Positions 1 through 8,805 of a stretch of DNA of 64,000 nucleotides are shown one piece after another. The DNA lies in the NCBI GenBank assembly GCA_965261165.1, contig OZ253445.1, forward strand, positions 310,001 to 374,000, read 5' to 3'. The first letter of the stretch is position 1. Each line of letters begins with the position of its first letter. The DNA is from SMWN01 sp965261165. GTDB lineage: Bacteria > Pseudomonadota > Gammaproteobacteria > Eutrophobiales > Eutrophobiaceae. The notes under the pieces were generated by a model, which was not told where the DNA came from, ran no database searches, and saw only the letters and a program-made list of their open reading frames with translations. The position numbers were made by a program, and so were the translations under genes.

Positions 1-164
1 GCAACTACCAACAGCGCTGCCAGAAAAAGCGTTAGCTGCGAAAGGTAATAAGTGAGTTTACGTTGCGGATCATTACTGAAAGTATCAAGCACTAGGATAA
101 TGCTCGCCGAAGTCAGCATGAATATTTCAGGGGTCAGCGCCAATATGTCTGCTCTGGATATCAT
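1..164 (-). CDS. nuoN: NADH-quinone oxidoreductase subunit N, N-terminal fragment
   Basis: Only the first 54 codons are inside the window; the gene runs off the left edge. The start codon is the ATG complementary to 162-164, one base after the nuoM stop. The fragment reads MISRADILALTPEIFML, then a hydrophobic segment, a short polar stretch (DPQRK) and a second hydrophobic segment, as in the first membrane helices of NuoN. NuoN is one of three antiporter-like proton-translocating subunits of the membrane arm of complex I. Its place directly after nuoM in a nuoA-N operon supports the name. The identity rests on position and a short hydrophobic start. Confidence 0.85.
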   Translation of the reverse strand, partial: MISRADILALTPEIFMLTSASIILVLDTFSNDPQRKLTYYLSQLTLFLAALLVV

Positions 165-165
165 C

Positions 166-1686
166 TTATTGACCTACCTTGGTTTGTAACATATGTTCGA
201 ATAAATGTCCCAGTGTCGGATGTATGGCATCAAACAATGGTGCTGGGTAAATACCAAATAACAAAACAGCGATGGCCAGTACTGACAGAATGAGTGTCTC
301 GCGCGAATTAATATCTTTTAGATGCTTAACATTATCATTGGCCACATCGCCAAAGACCACCCTTTTATACATCCATAATGTATAGGCAGCGCCAATGATT
401 AAAGTAGTTGCTGCCAGAAATGCAATCCAGAAACTAGCCTGATATGCACTAAGGATAACCACGAACTCACCAACAAAGCCTGAAGTGCCTGGCAATCCTA
501 CATTGCCCATGGCAAATAACATCATAAAAGCAGCAAAATGCGGCATGGTATTGACCACACCACCGTAATCCTTAATCTCTCGACTATGTACTCGGTCATA
601 CATGACTCCAACACAGAGAAATAATGCGCCAGAGATAAAGCCATGAGAGATCATTTGCACCATGGCACCTTCAAGCGCGAACACTGCGCCTGTAGATGAA
701 CCAGTTGCGGCATAAATGCTAAAACCGACAAAGAAACCTAATGTTACAAAACCCATATGTGAAATAGATGAGTAGGCTATCAGCTTTTTCATATCCCGCT
801 GTGCCAGAGCAACAAATCCAATATAAACAATGGCAATGAGTGACAAGACGATCATCATGTCGGCAAAATACATACTGGCATCAGGCGTGATCGGCATACT
901 GAAACGAAGAAAACCATAACCACCCAATTTCAACATAATAGCAGCCAATATCACTGAGCCACCTGTCGGCGCTTCAACGTGCGCATCCGGCAACCACGTG
1001 TGTACTGGCCACATAGGGACCTTCACGGCGAAGGCGAGAAGGAAGGCGATAAAGACTAACTTTTGCGCATCAGCATCCAGTGACAAAAGATGTAATTCAC
1101 TGATATTAAAAGTGCCTGACTGTGAATATAGGTACAAAAAGGCAACCAACATGAAGACTGAGCCTAAAAAAGTATATAGAAAAAATTTAATGGTGGCATA
1201 AACACGCCTTGGCCCACCCCAGATACCTATAATCAGAAACATGGGTATCAGCATGGCTTCCCAAAAGACATAGAACAACATGGCATCTATAGAAGAGAAG
1301 ACACCGTTCATCAGTCCTTCCATGATCAAAAATACCGCCAGATATTGAGAAATCCTTTCTTCTATGACTTCCCATGCAGCAAGGATAACCAATACCGTGA
1401 TAAAGGTGGTAAGTATAATCAATGGCATGGCGATGCCATCAACACCCAGATGATAATTAATATTGAATGTTTCTATCCAGTAGGTAAATTCCACAAACTG
1501 CATTTCGTGGGTAGTGATATCGAAATTTTTATAAAGTAAGGCAGATAATAGAAATGTCGTCACAGAGATTACCAACGCCAATATTTTGACAGTCTCTTCC
1601 TGTCGATCACCCGCATACAGTACCCATAAGCCACCAAGAATCGGGCACCAGATCAACAAACTCAAAATTGGTAATTCAGCAAACAT
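166..1686 (-). CDS. nuoM: NADH-quinone oxidoreductase subunit M
   Basis: A 506-residue polytopic inner-membrane protein, the usual length for NuoM. It is an antiporter-like subunit that carries one proton channel of complex I. Glu143 (in FYVFWEAMLIP) and Lys222 (in AVKVPMWPVHTWLPDAH) match the conserved charged pair of the Mrp-antiporter family. The WLPDAHVEAPTGGSVILA motif follows at about 231-248. It sits between nuoL (27 bp upstream) and nuoN (1 bp downstream), so it is translated as part of the nuo operon. No defect is seen. Confidence 0.97.
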   Translation of the reverse strand: MFAELPILSLLIWCPILGGLWVLYAGDRQEETVKILALVISVTTFLLSALLYKNFDITTHEMQFVEFTYWIETFNINYHLGVDGIAMPLIILTTFITVLVILAAWEVIEERISQYLAVFLIMEGLMNGVFSSIDAMLFYVFWEAMLIPMFLIIGIWGGPRRVYATIKFFLYTFLGSVFMLVAFLYLYSQSGTFNISELHLLSLDADAQKLVFIAFLLAFAVKVPMWPVHTWLPDAHVEAPTGGSVILAAIMLKLGGYGFLRFSMPITPDASMYFADMMIVLSLIAIVYIGFVALAQRDMKKLIAYSSISHMGFVTLGFFVGFSIYAATGSSTGAVFALEGAMVQMISHGFISGALFLCVGVMYDRVHSREIKDYGGVVNTMPHFAAFMMLFAMGNVGLPGTSGFVGEFVVILSAYQASFWIAFLAATTLIIGAAYTLWMYKRVVFGDVANDNVKHLKDINSRETLILSVLAIAVLLFGIYPAPLFDAIHPTLGHLFEHMLQTKVGQ

Positions 1687-1713
1687 TCTTTTACTTAATA
1701 TTGGTTTTTATAA

Positions 1714-3711
1714 TTAGATTAATTGATGCACAAACACTGCAAGTAAAAGTAACAAGCCAAGGATCATCGCAAAAGCATAGTGATATAAATAACCTGATTG
1801 TATTTGCCTAAGCACACCAGAGATCCGTCGGACAAAGAGTGCAGAACCATTGACGATTAAACCATCAATAATTTTGACATCACCGATCTGCCAAAGCAGT
1901 CGCCCTACTTCTACAGAACCTCCAGCGAAATATTTCTGGTTAAAGGCATCGAAACCATATTTGTTTTCGAGTAAACGGTGAATCAGTCTCAGATTATTTG
2001 CGATCTTCTCAGGGACATCTGGAAATTTGATATACAATAACCAGGCCGTAAACACGCCAGACAATGCCAACAATACGACAACTGGATTTTTAAATACCCC
2101 ATGGACGAAGAACTGCCAGGCAATTTCATACCATTCACCGCGGTAATGACGGCCTATTTCAAGCAATACATCATGACCCTCTGCTACCAGTATTGTTGAA
2201 CCGAAGTAATCACCAAAAAGTACAGGGCCAACCAGACACGCACCCAGAATTAAAGATGGAATCGCTAGGACTGCCAAGGGAAATGTCACCACCCATGAAT
2301 TCTCTTTCAGGTGCTTCCATATATGTTTCTCCATCTTTTCCTTGCCATGAAAAGTCATAAAAAAAAGACGGAAACTATACAAGGCGGTGATAAAAACACC
2401 TGATAAAACAGCGTAATAGGCGTAACCAGCAGCAGGCAATGCGGAGAGATGTACCGCTTCAATAATGGCATCCTTGGAAAAGAAACCTGATGTTCCAGGG
2501 AAACCAATCAAGGCAACTGAACCCACTAGACAGGTAATCCAGGTAATGGGCAAATATTTATACAGACCGCCCATCTTGCGCATGTCTTGTTCATGATGCA
2601 TAGCGATAATGACAGAACCAGCAGCCAAGAATAACAAGGCTTTAAAGAAGGCATGTGTTATTAGATGGAACATGCCCGCAGCATAGGCAGAAGCGCCCAA
2701 AGCCACAGTCATGTAACCCAGTTGCGACAAGGTCGAATAAGCAACAACACGTTTAATGTCATTTTGCACCAGACCCAGCAGCCCCATAAAGAATGCGGTA
2801 GTTGCGCCAATGATCAAGATGAAATTCAAGGCTGTTGCAGATAATTCAAAGAGCGGTGACATGCGAGACACCATAAAGATACCTGCAGTGACCATGGTCG
2901 CAGCATGAATCAGTGCCGATATAGGTGTTGGGCCTTCCATGGAATCTGGCAACCATACATGCAAGGGAACCTGGGCTGATTTGCCCATGGCGCCAATAAA
3001 AAGACAGATACAAATCACAGACATCAGTGACCATGACTCATTACCCCAGATATTCACTGTTGCGTTAGCCAAAACCGGCGCTTGTTTAAATACTTCAATA
3101 TAATCCATAGAATTGAAATGCATGAGTACTGCGGCAATCCCCAATAAAAACCCAAAATCACCGATCCGGTTCACCAAAAATGCCTTCATATTAGCGAAGA
3201 TTGCTGTTTCACGTGTGTGCCAAAAACCTATCAATAGATAGGAGACCAGGCCCACCGCTTCCCAACCAAAAAATAATTGCATGAAATTATTCGACATCAC
3301 CAACATCAACATGGAGAAGGTAAACAGGGAGATATAACTAAAGAAGCGTTGATAACCTGGATCACCTTGCATATAACCGATGGTATAGATATGAATCATC
3401 CAGGAAACGAATGTCACCACCACCATCATGGTGACAGAAAGTTGATCGATCAGAAAACCGATCTCGAAATGCAGCTTACCACTGTTTAACCAAGTATAGA
3501 CCGTTGCGTTATAGACTTCACCTCCATTATAAAACAAATGGTAATAGGCGACTAAAGAAAGAATAGATGAAATTCCCAGACCAAAAATGGTGCATCTGTG
3601 TGCGCCATTAGGCCCAATTAACTTGCCAAAGAATCCCGCAATAATTGATCCAATCAAAGGTGCCAGAACAATAGTTAGATAAATTTTTTCCATGTTTTCA
3701 AATAAATTCAT
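1714..3711 (-). CDS. nuoL: NADH-quinone oxidoreductase subunit L
   Basis: A 665-residue membrane protein, the distal antiporter-like subunit of complex I. The conserved glutamate is Glu151 (FFGWEAVGLVSYLLIGFW). NRIGDFGF is at 181-188. Lys244 lies in GKSAQVPLHVWLPDSMEGPTP. The C-terminal part has the extra helix region typical of NuoL (a long amphipathic lateral helix in known structures). The start could be the first ATG at 3711 or Met7 (MEKIYLTIVL), which fits family N-termini better; neither has a clear ribosome binding site. It lies 8 bp after nuoK. Confidence 0.97.
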   Translation of the reverse strand: MNLFENMEKIYLTIVLAPLIGSIIAGFFGKLIGPNGAHRCTIFGLGISSILSLVAYYHLFYNGGEVYNATVYTWLNSGKLHFEIGFLIDQLSVTMMVVVTFVSWMIHIYTIGYMQGDPGYQRFFSYISLFTFSMLMLVMSNNFMQLFFGWEAVGLVSYLLIGFWHTRETAIFANMKAFLVNRIGDFGFLLGIAAVLMHFNSMDYIEVFKQAPVLANATVNIWGNESWSLMSVICICLFIGAMGKSAQVPLHVWLPDSMEGPTPISALIHAATMVTAGIFMVSRMSPLFELSATALNFILIIGATTAFFMGLLGLVQNDIKRVVAYSTLSQLGYMTVALGASAYAAGMFHLITHAFFKALLFLAAGSVIIAMHHEQDMRKMGGLYKYLPITWITCLVGSVALIGFPGTSGFFSKDAIIEAVHLSALPAAGYAYYAVLSGVFITALYSFRLFFMTFHGKEKMEKHIWKHLKENSWVVTFPLAVLAIPSLILGACLVGPVLFGDYFGSTILVAEGHDVLLEIGRHYRGEWYEIAWQFFVHGVFKNPVVVLLALSGVFTAWLLYIKFPDVPEKIANNLRLIHRLLENKYGFDAFNQKYFAGGSVEVGRLLWQIGDVKIIDGLIVNGSALFVRRISGVLRQIQSGYLYHYAFAMILGLLLLLAVFVHQLI

Positions 3712-3719
3712 GTTTTTAT

Positions 3720-4025
3720 TTAACCTTCCATGCTCTTTAGATCATTAACATTGATCGTGCCCCTGTTGCGGAATAGGACAACAAGGATCGCCAAACCAAT
3801 CGCAGACTCGGCAGCGGCAACGGTTAAGATAAAAAAGACAAACACTTGTCCGTTGATATCATCAAGGAAATGTGAAAAAGCAATGAAATTTATATTGACT
3901 GATAACAACATCAATTCAATACACATCAGCAAGATTAGAATATTTTTTCTATTGATAAATATGCCAGCAACGCTGATACAAAAAAGCAATGCTGCCAGAA
4001 CCAGAACATTGGACAAGGTAATCAT
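3720..4025 (-). CDS. nuoK: NADH-quinone oxidoreductase subunit K
   Basis: A 101-residue protein with three hydrophobic segments, the standard NuoK size. Family features are LMCIELMLLSVNINFIAF, which holds a conserved membrane glutamate, and the later segment AAAESAIGLAILVVLFR with the second one. It forms part of the E-channel and proton path in the complex I membrane arm. Its ATG overlaps the end of nuoJ by 4 bp, indicating translational coupling. Confidence 0.97.
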   Translation of the reverse strand: MITLSNVLVLAALLFCISVAGIFINRKNILILLMCIELMLLSVNINFIAFSHFLDDINGQVFVFFILTVAAAESAIGLAILVVLFRNRGTINVNDLKSMEG

Positions 4026-4672
4026 TCTAGTTCTTTTCTCATTGTCATATCCTCTGAACCTTCTATACCTTCATCTGTTTCCTTCTCACTCTTCATTTTT
4101 ACAATACGTAATCTATCCGCACTCTTGACTGCAATTTGATTACTGGGTCTTTGTATTTTAGTAGAGCGTGGTTTACGCATTGTTAATGATATCGCAGCAA
4201 TAATCGCAACCAGTAAAATGGCGCCAGCAATCTCAAACGGATATAAATAATTCGTATATAACGCCACGCCAAGTTCGGTGGTGTTACTGTAATCTGCACC
4301 ATGCCGTTGGACAGAATCACCTATCAGACCAAAGTCACCAGCATTAATCACAAGCCCCATGGATAGGGCCATCAAAATGGCTACAACCCCGCCGATGGGT
4401 AAATATTTTGCAAAACCTTCCCTCATGGCAGATAGATTAATGTCTAGCATCATCACCACAAACATAAACAGAACCATGACCGCACCGACATATACCACAA
4501 TCAGAGTAATGGCGAGGAATTCTGCTTCAAGCAATAACCAGATTGCCGACGTTGAGAAAAACGTAAGGATCAAAAATAATGCTGCAAAAACAGGGTTACG
4601 CACAGTGGCCATTAGCCCGGCAGACATGAGCAATAACGCAGAAAAAACATAAAAAATTATTTGTTCAATCAT
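4022..4672 (-). CDS. nuoJ: NADH-quinone oxidoreductase subunit J
   Basis: A 216-residue membrane subunit of complex I with five hydrophobic segments. YVGAVMVLFMFVVMMLDI is the family's conserved third-helix region, where a pi-bulge is known in structures. After the last helix (about 150-165) there is a charged tail rich in Lys, Glu and Arg (MKSEKETDEGIEGSEDM) that is longer than in many homologues and probably cytoplasmic. Its start overlaps the nuoI stop by 4 bp and its end overlaps nuoK by 4 bp. Confidence 0.96.
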   Translation of the reverse strand: MIEQIIFYVFSALLLMSAGLMATVRNPVFAALFLILTFFSTSAIWLLLEAEFLAITLIVVYVGAVMVLFMFVVMMLDINLSAMREGFAKYLPIGGVVAILMALSMGLVINAGDFGLIGDSVQRHGADYSNTTELGVALYTNYLYPFEIAGAILLVAIIAAISLTMRKPRSTKIQRPSNQIAVKSADRLRIVKMKSEKETDEGIEGSEDMTMRKELE

Positions 4673-5163
4673 CTATAAGGCGCTTCCTCTGCACGATCTT
4701 TTGCAATCTGTCCTTCTGCCTGATCTCCTACTTCAAGCAACATTTCTTTGGTCATGATCAAATCACTGCGTTGCTCGCCGTGATATTCAAAGATACGGGT
4801 TTCGACAATGGAATCTACTGGGCAGGATTCTTCGCAGAAACCACAGTAAATACATTTGGATAGATCGATATCATAACGCGTGGTTCGACGACTTCCATCT
4901 TCACGCTCTTCAGACTCAATCGTAATCGCGCATGCAGGACACACTGCTTCACATAATTTACAGGCAATACATCTTTCTTCGCCGTTTGCATAACGACGCA
5001 GTGCATGTAGACCGCGGAAACGTTGTGATTGTGGTGTTTTTTCTTCCGGATATTGCACGGTTATCTTATTTTTGAACAAATAACGTCCAGTCAATCGCAA
5101 GCCCTTGATCAACTCAATAAGAAATAAACTTTTTATATATCGTCCTATTTTTTTAATCATCAT
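4669..5163 (-). CDS. nuoI: NADH-quinone oxidoreductase subunit I (two 4Fe-4S clusters)
   Basis: A 164-residue ferredoxin-like subunit of complex I. It holds two CxxCxxCxxxCP motifs, CIACKLCEAVCPACAI (about residues 60-75) and CIYCGFCEESCPVDSI (about 99-114). These bind clusters N6a and N6b, which pass electrons from NuoG toward NuoB and quinone. Basic and hydrophobic N-terminal residues fit its docking to the membrane arm. It follows nuoH by 5 bp and overlaps nuoJ by 4 bp. Confidence 0.98.
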   Translation of the reverse strand: MMIKKIGRYIKSLFLIELIKGLRLTGRYLFKNKITVQYPEEKTPQSQRFRGLHALRRYANGEERCIACKLCEAVCPACAITIESEEREDGSRRTTRYDIDLSKCIYCGFCEESCPVDSIVETRIFEYHGEQRSDLIMTKEMLLEVGDQAEGQIAKDRAEEAPYR

Positions 5164-5168
5164 AGCAC

Positions 5169-6287
5169 CTAATTAAACCACCATGGCATATCTGTCACTA
5201 CCATCACTGCAACGACGATTAACCAAACGATGGTGATTGGTATAAATATTTTCCAGCCCAAACGCATGATCTGGTCATAACGATAACGTGGGAACGTCGC
5301 ACGTAACCATAAAAACATAAATAGAAAGAATGAAGTCTTGCCTAGTAACCAGAAGATACTTGATGAAGTTAATACCGGCCCAAGAATCGGTATGGCACCC
5401 AATAACGGCACACCCTGAAAAGGTGATAACCATCCACCAAAAAACATCACGGAGGTCAGGATCGCAATAATAATCATGTTGGCATATTCAGCCATAAAGA
5501 AAACTGAGAAGGCCATGCCGCTATATTCCACATGGAAACCAGCAACGATTTCAGATTCACCTTCAGCAACGTCGAACGGTGCGCGATTGGTCTCTGCCAC
5601 GCCAGAGATAAAATAAATTACGGCCAATGGTAATAGAGGAAACCAAAACCAGTGGACAATACTGCCATTCTGCGCATCAACAATATCACCGAGATTCAGA
5701 CTGCCCGCCGCAACCAACACACCAACCAAGGCAAAACCCATGGCAATTTCATAAGATATGATCTGCGCAACAGAACGCATAGCCCCCAAGAAAGCATACT
5801 TCGAGTTGGATGCCCAACCAGCAACAATCACACCATAGACAGCCAACGATGTCAGTGCCAAAACATAGAGTAAACCGGCATTAATATCCGCCAATACCAA
5901 AGTATCTCCAAAAGGGATCACTGCCCATGCAGCAATTGAGGGGGCGAATGACAAGATCGGAGCAATGATAAATAGACATTTGTTCGATCCTGATGGAACG
6001 ATAATCTCCTTAAAGATTAATTTAAAGGCATCGGCAATCGGTTGGCCAAGCCCCCAAGAGGAGAAACCAAAGAAACCTACTCGATTAGGCCCAATACGCC
6101 CCTGAATATATCCAATCACCTTGCGCTCTGCATAGGTTAAATAAGCCACTGTGAACAGCACTGGCACAAGGACTGCAACTATCTTCAGAACAGTTTCAAT
6201 GGTCAATATTGCATAGACATGTATCGCAACTGGGAATAATTGTTCTGCCAATGGCGTAATCAGGCTTGATCGGATCCACTCCATCAT
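5169..6287 (-). CDS. nuoH: NADH-quinone oxidoreductase subunit H
   Basis: Membrane subunit that forms much of the quinone-binding site where the arms of complex I meet. The signature AERKVIGYIQGRIGPNRVG is near residues 55-73, and the acidic loop region contains AETNRAPFDVAEGESEIVAG. I place the start at the ATG of 6285-6287 (372 residues, MMEWIRSS). A GGAAGG sits 8 bases upstream, and the alternative ATG at 6323 would overlap the nuoG end by 34 bp and add an unlikely 12-residue polar N-terminus. Confidence 0.96.
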   Translation of the reverse strand: MMEWIRSSLITPLAEQLFPVAIHVYAILTIETVLKIVAVLVPVLFTVAYLTYAERKVIGYIQGRIGPNRVGFFGFSSWGLGQPIADAFKLIFKEIIVPSGSNKCLFIIAPILSFAPSIAAWAVIPFGDTLVLADINAGLLYVLALTSLAVYGVIVAGWASNSKYAFLGAMRSVAQIISYEIAMGFALVGVLVAAGSLNLGDIVDAQNGSIVHWFWFPLLPLAVIYFISGVAETNRAPFDVAEGESEIVAGFHVEYSGMAFSVFFMAEYANMIIIAILTSVMFFGGWLSPFQGVPLLGAIPILGPVLTSSSIFWLLGKTSFFLFMFLWLRATFPRYRYDQIMRLGWKIFIPITIVWLIVVAVMVVTDMPWWFN

Positions 6288-6289
6288 AC

Positions 6290-8722
6290 TCACGCCTTCC
6301 TCAAGCTGACATTTCCATGCCATGCGCCTAATTTAACATGATTTGACTGGGCAGCGGGTATCAATACACAATCATCAGGAACACCTTCATTAATCATAAC
6401 GGCAGAACTAATTGTATTGCCTTCATGTTCTGCGGCAATGATTTCGCCAGCGACAACGCTTAAATGCTTCGCCAGAGTTGAATTAATTTGAATCAAACCC
6501 TTCCTATCATCCTCACTTTGTAATGCCTGTGCCCTCCTGGTCATGACATCAATACTGCGCATTGGAATTTCTGTAATTCTTTGTAGTGTACCTTTATTCT
6601 CCGTATCAATGTTTGCTGTACCATTTTTTGGTGGCTTTGGCGCCGCCCAACTACCGGCACTGCTTAGAGCAGCATTGTCAATAATACTGGCAACTTCATC
6701 CCTGATTTCTGTCGAACTGTTGTATTCAAATGTTTCAAGATTTAGCAGACCACCCAGAACGCGAAATACTTTCCATGCTGGCCGTGCCTCACCTACTGGT
6801 GGCACTGCGCCTGCGAAACTTTGTGATTGTCCTTCGCCATTAATATAGGTACCGGAAGTCTCTGCAAAGAGTGCAATAGGCAAGAGTACGTCTGCGTATT
6901 GCTTCATGGTTTCTGATCTATATGCTGTGAACGAAACAACGAACTCAGCAGCCTGCATTGCTTGAAGTGCTTTATGCCCATCCCAACAATCAAGCTCTGG
7001 TTCAATCCCCAAGAGCAGGTAGGCTCTCAATGATTCTCCCAGCATATCACTGGTATTCAGGCCAGAATTGTTAGCGGACTTACCACTAAACTCGGAGCTA
7101 TTAATCGCTTCACCGCCAACTCTTCGATGAGGTAATGCGCCTGCCAAATGTGCACCGCTTGTGTTTGCTGCTTCACTGAGAAAACCAAATCTTACATTGC
7201 CGAGTTTGGCAATAATGAGCGCTAAATATTTCAATGTTGAATATCTATCATGCGCTGTTGCAAGATTGCCTAATAATACCGAACCACTTTCAGCATCAGA
7301 TAATTTTCTGGCTATTGCCCGATGTGAATCATTGATGGTTACATTATCTACTAATGATTGAATATCATCATCAATGGTATTTTTACCCATTTCAACAAAG
7401 GCCTTAATAATCCCCGCCAATGCTATTGTTATTTCTGCGGGCGATGAAATTATTTTTTCAGGAATATCGTAATTAAAATTATAATCAACTGAATTGATCA
7501 CCATCACATCTGCGCCTTTCAGTGAAGCTTTGCGCAAGCGATGATTGATCATAGGCTGTTCTTTTCTGACATTACTGCCAATCAGCAATACTGCATCAAG
7601 ATCTTCAAGTGTTGCGACGGATTGACCTAAGTAGGGAAAGACTGGGTCTGCTTCTTGCTGCTTGAAATCGTTTTGACGTAATCTGGAATCAATGTTGTTA
7701 GACCCAAGCTTGCGTAATAATTTTTGAAATAAATAAAGTTCTTCGAGTGTCGATGCAGGCGAAGCTAAACCACCTAACTGACTACCTCCGTGACTTAATA
7801 AGATTTTATCCAGACCATCACGCACAAACTTAAGTGCAGTTTCCCAGTCTGTTTCTTGCCAGACACTATTTTTCTTAATCATTGATGTCTGCAAACGATC
7901 TTCGTTATACATTCCCTCATAGCTAAATCGATCACGATCAGAAATCCAGACTTCATTGATGGCCTCATTTTCTGCCGGAACCACGCGCATAACGCGATCA
8001 TCTTTGACATGAAGCTGCACATTCGAGCCCACAGAATCATGTGGCGCAATACTTTCACGCTGCACCATTTCCCAGGCACGCGCTGAGAACCTAAAAGGTT
8101 TTGAGGTCAATGCGCCGACAGGACAGACATCAATGATGTTGCCTGATAATTCAGATGACACGCTCTTTTCTATGTAGGTACCAATCTCCATGCGTTCGCC
8201 ACGACCAGTAGCGCCCATCTCGCGCAGGCCTGCAATTTCTTCACCAAAACGAATACAACGTGTGCAATGGATGCAGCGAGTCATATCCGTTTGTATCAGT
8301 GCCCCAATATTTTTGTCTTTGATAACTCGTTTACTTTCCTGATAACGCGAGACACCCTCACCATATCCAACGGCAAGATCTTGCAATTCGCATTCTCCTC
8401 CTTGATCGCATATCGGACAATCTAGCGGGTGATTAATCAGCAGGAATTCCATCACGGATTTCTGTGCTTCAATAGCAAGATTTGAACGAGTCTTCACCTT
8501 CATGCCATCCATTACCGGTGTTGCACATGCCGGCAATGGTTTTGGCACCTTTTCAACTTCCACTAGACACATGCGACAGTTGGCCGCGATAGTTAATTTT
8601 TTGTGATAACAGAATCTGGGAATGTAAATATCGTTGGCATCGGTCACTTCAATAAGCATCTGGCTCTTCTTTGCCGTTAGGTTCTTGCCGTCTACTTCTA
8701 TTGTAATTTTTTCTTCTGACAT
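6290..8722 (-). CDS. nuoG: NADH-quinone oxidoreductase subunit G
   Basis: An 810-residue iron-sulfur subunit of the hydrophilic arm. The N-terminal 2Fe-2S domain has FCYHKKLTIAANCRMC (about 37-52) and a later Cys (PACAT). The His-ligated cluster region is HPLDCPICDQGGECELQD. A 4Fe-4S motif CIHCTRCIRF and the later DVCPVGAL follow. The rest is a molybdopterin-oxidoreductase-like domain without evident catalytic role. It carries electrons from NuoF/NuoE to NuoI. The start MSEEKITIEVDG matches family N-termini. An 83-bp gap separates it from nuoF. Confidence 0.96.
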   Translation of the reverse strand: MSEEKITIEVDGKNLTAKKSQMLIEVTDANDIYIPRFCYHKKLTIAANCRMCLVEVEKVPKPLPACATPVMDGMKVKTRSNLAIEAQKSVMEFLLINHPLDCPICDQGGECELQDLAVGYGEGVSRYQESKRVIKDKNIGALIQTDMTRCIHCTRCIRFGEEIAGLREMGATGRGERMEIGTYIEKSVSSELSGNIIDVCPVGALTSKPFRFSARAWEMVQRESIAPHDSVGSNVQLHVKDDRVMRVVPAENEAINEVWISDRDRFSYEGMYNEDRLQTSMIKKNSVWQETDWETALKFVRDGLDKILLSHGGSQLGGLASPASTLEELYLFQKLLRKLGSNNIDSRLRQNDFKQQEADPVFPYLGQSVATLEDLDAVLLIGSNVRKEQPMINHRLRKASLKGADVMVINSVDYNFNYDIPEKIISSPAEITIALAGIIKAFVEMGKNTIDDDIQSLVDNVTINDSHRAIARKLSDAESGSVLLGNLATAHDRYSTLKYLALIIAKLGNVRFGFLSEAANTSGAHLAGALPHRRVGGEAINSSEFSGKSANNSGLNTSDMLGESLRAYLLLGIEPELDCWDGHKALQAMQAAEFVVSFTAYRSETMKQYADVLLPIALFAETSGTYINGEGQSQSFAGAVPPVGEARPAWKVFRVLGGLLNLETFEYNSSTEIRDEVASIIDNAALSSAGSWAAPKPPKNGTANIDTENKGTLQRITEIPMRSIDVMTRRAQALQSEDDRKGLIQINSTLAKHLSVVAGEIIAAEHEGNTISSAVMINEGVPDDCVLIPAAQSNHVKLGAWHGNVSLRKA

Positions 8723-8743
8723 CTTTTAAATAACCCAATTGTG

Positions 8744-8764
8744 AAATGTGAAGCGATCACATTT
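8744..8764. other. Intercistronic inverted repeat between nuoF and nuoG
   Basis: A perfect 8-bp inverted repeat, AAATGTGA then loop AGCGA then TCACATTT, lies in the 83-bp nuoF-nuoG gap. It could fold as an RNA hairpin that affects stability or relative expression inside the operon. It resembles a CRP-type site (TGTGA/TCACA) but the spacing is 5 rather than 6 bases. Function is inferred only. Confidence 0.35.
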
Positions 8765-8805
8765 GCAAGAATTATATCTCTTAAACTTACCTCTTCATTT
8801 TTTAC

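Noticed and set aside
8744..8764. CRP operator in the nuoF-nuoG gap
   Set aside because: The half-site spacing is 5 instead of 6 bases and it lies inside an operon far from a start of transcription; kept only as a hairpin.
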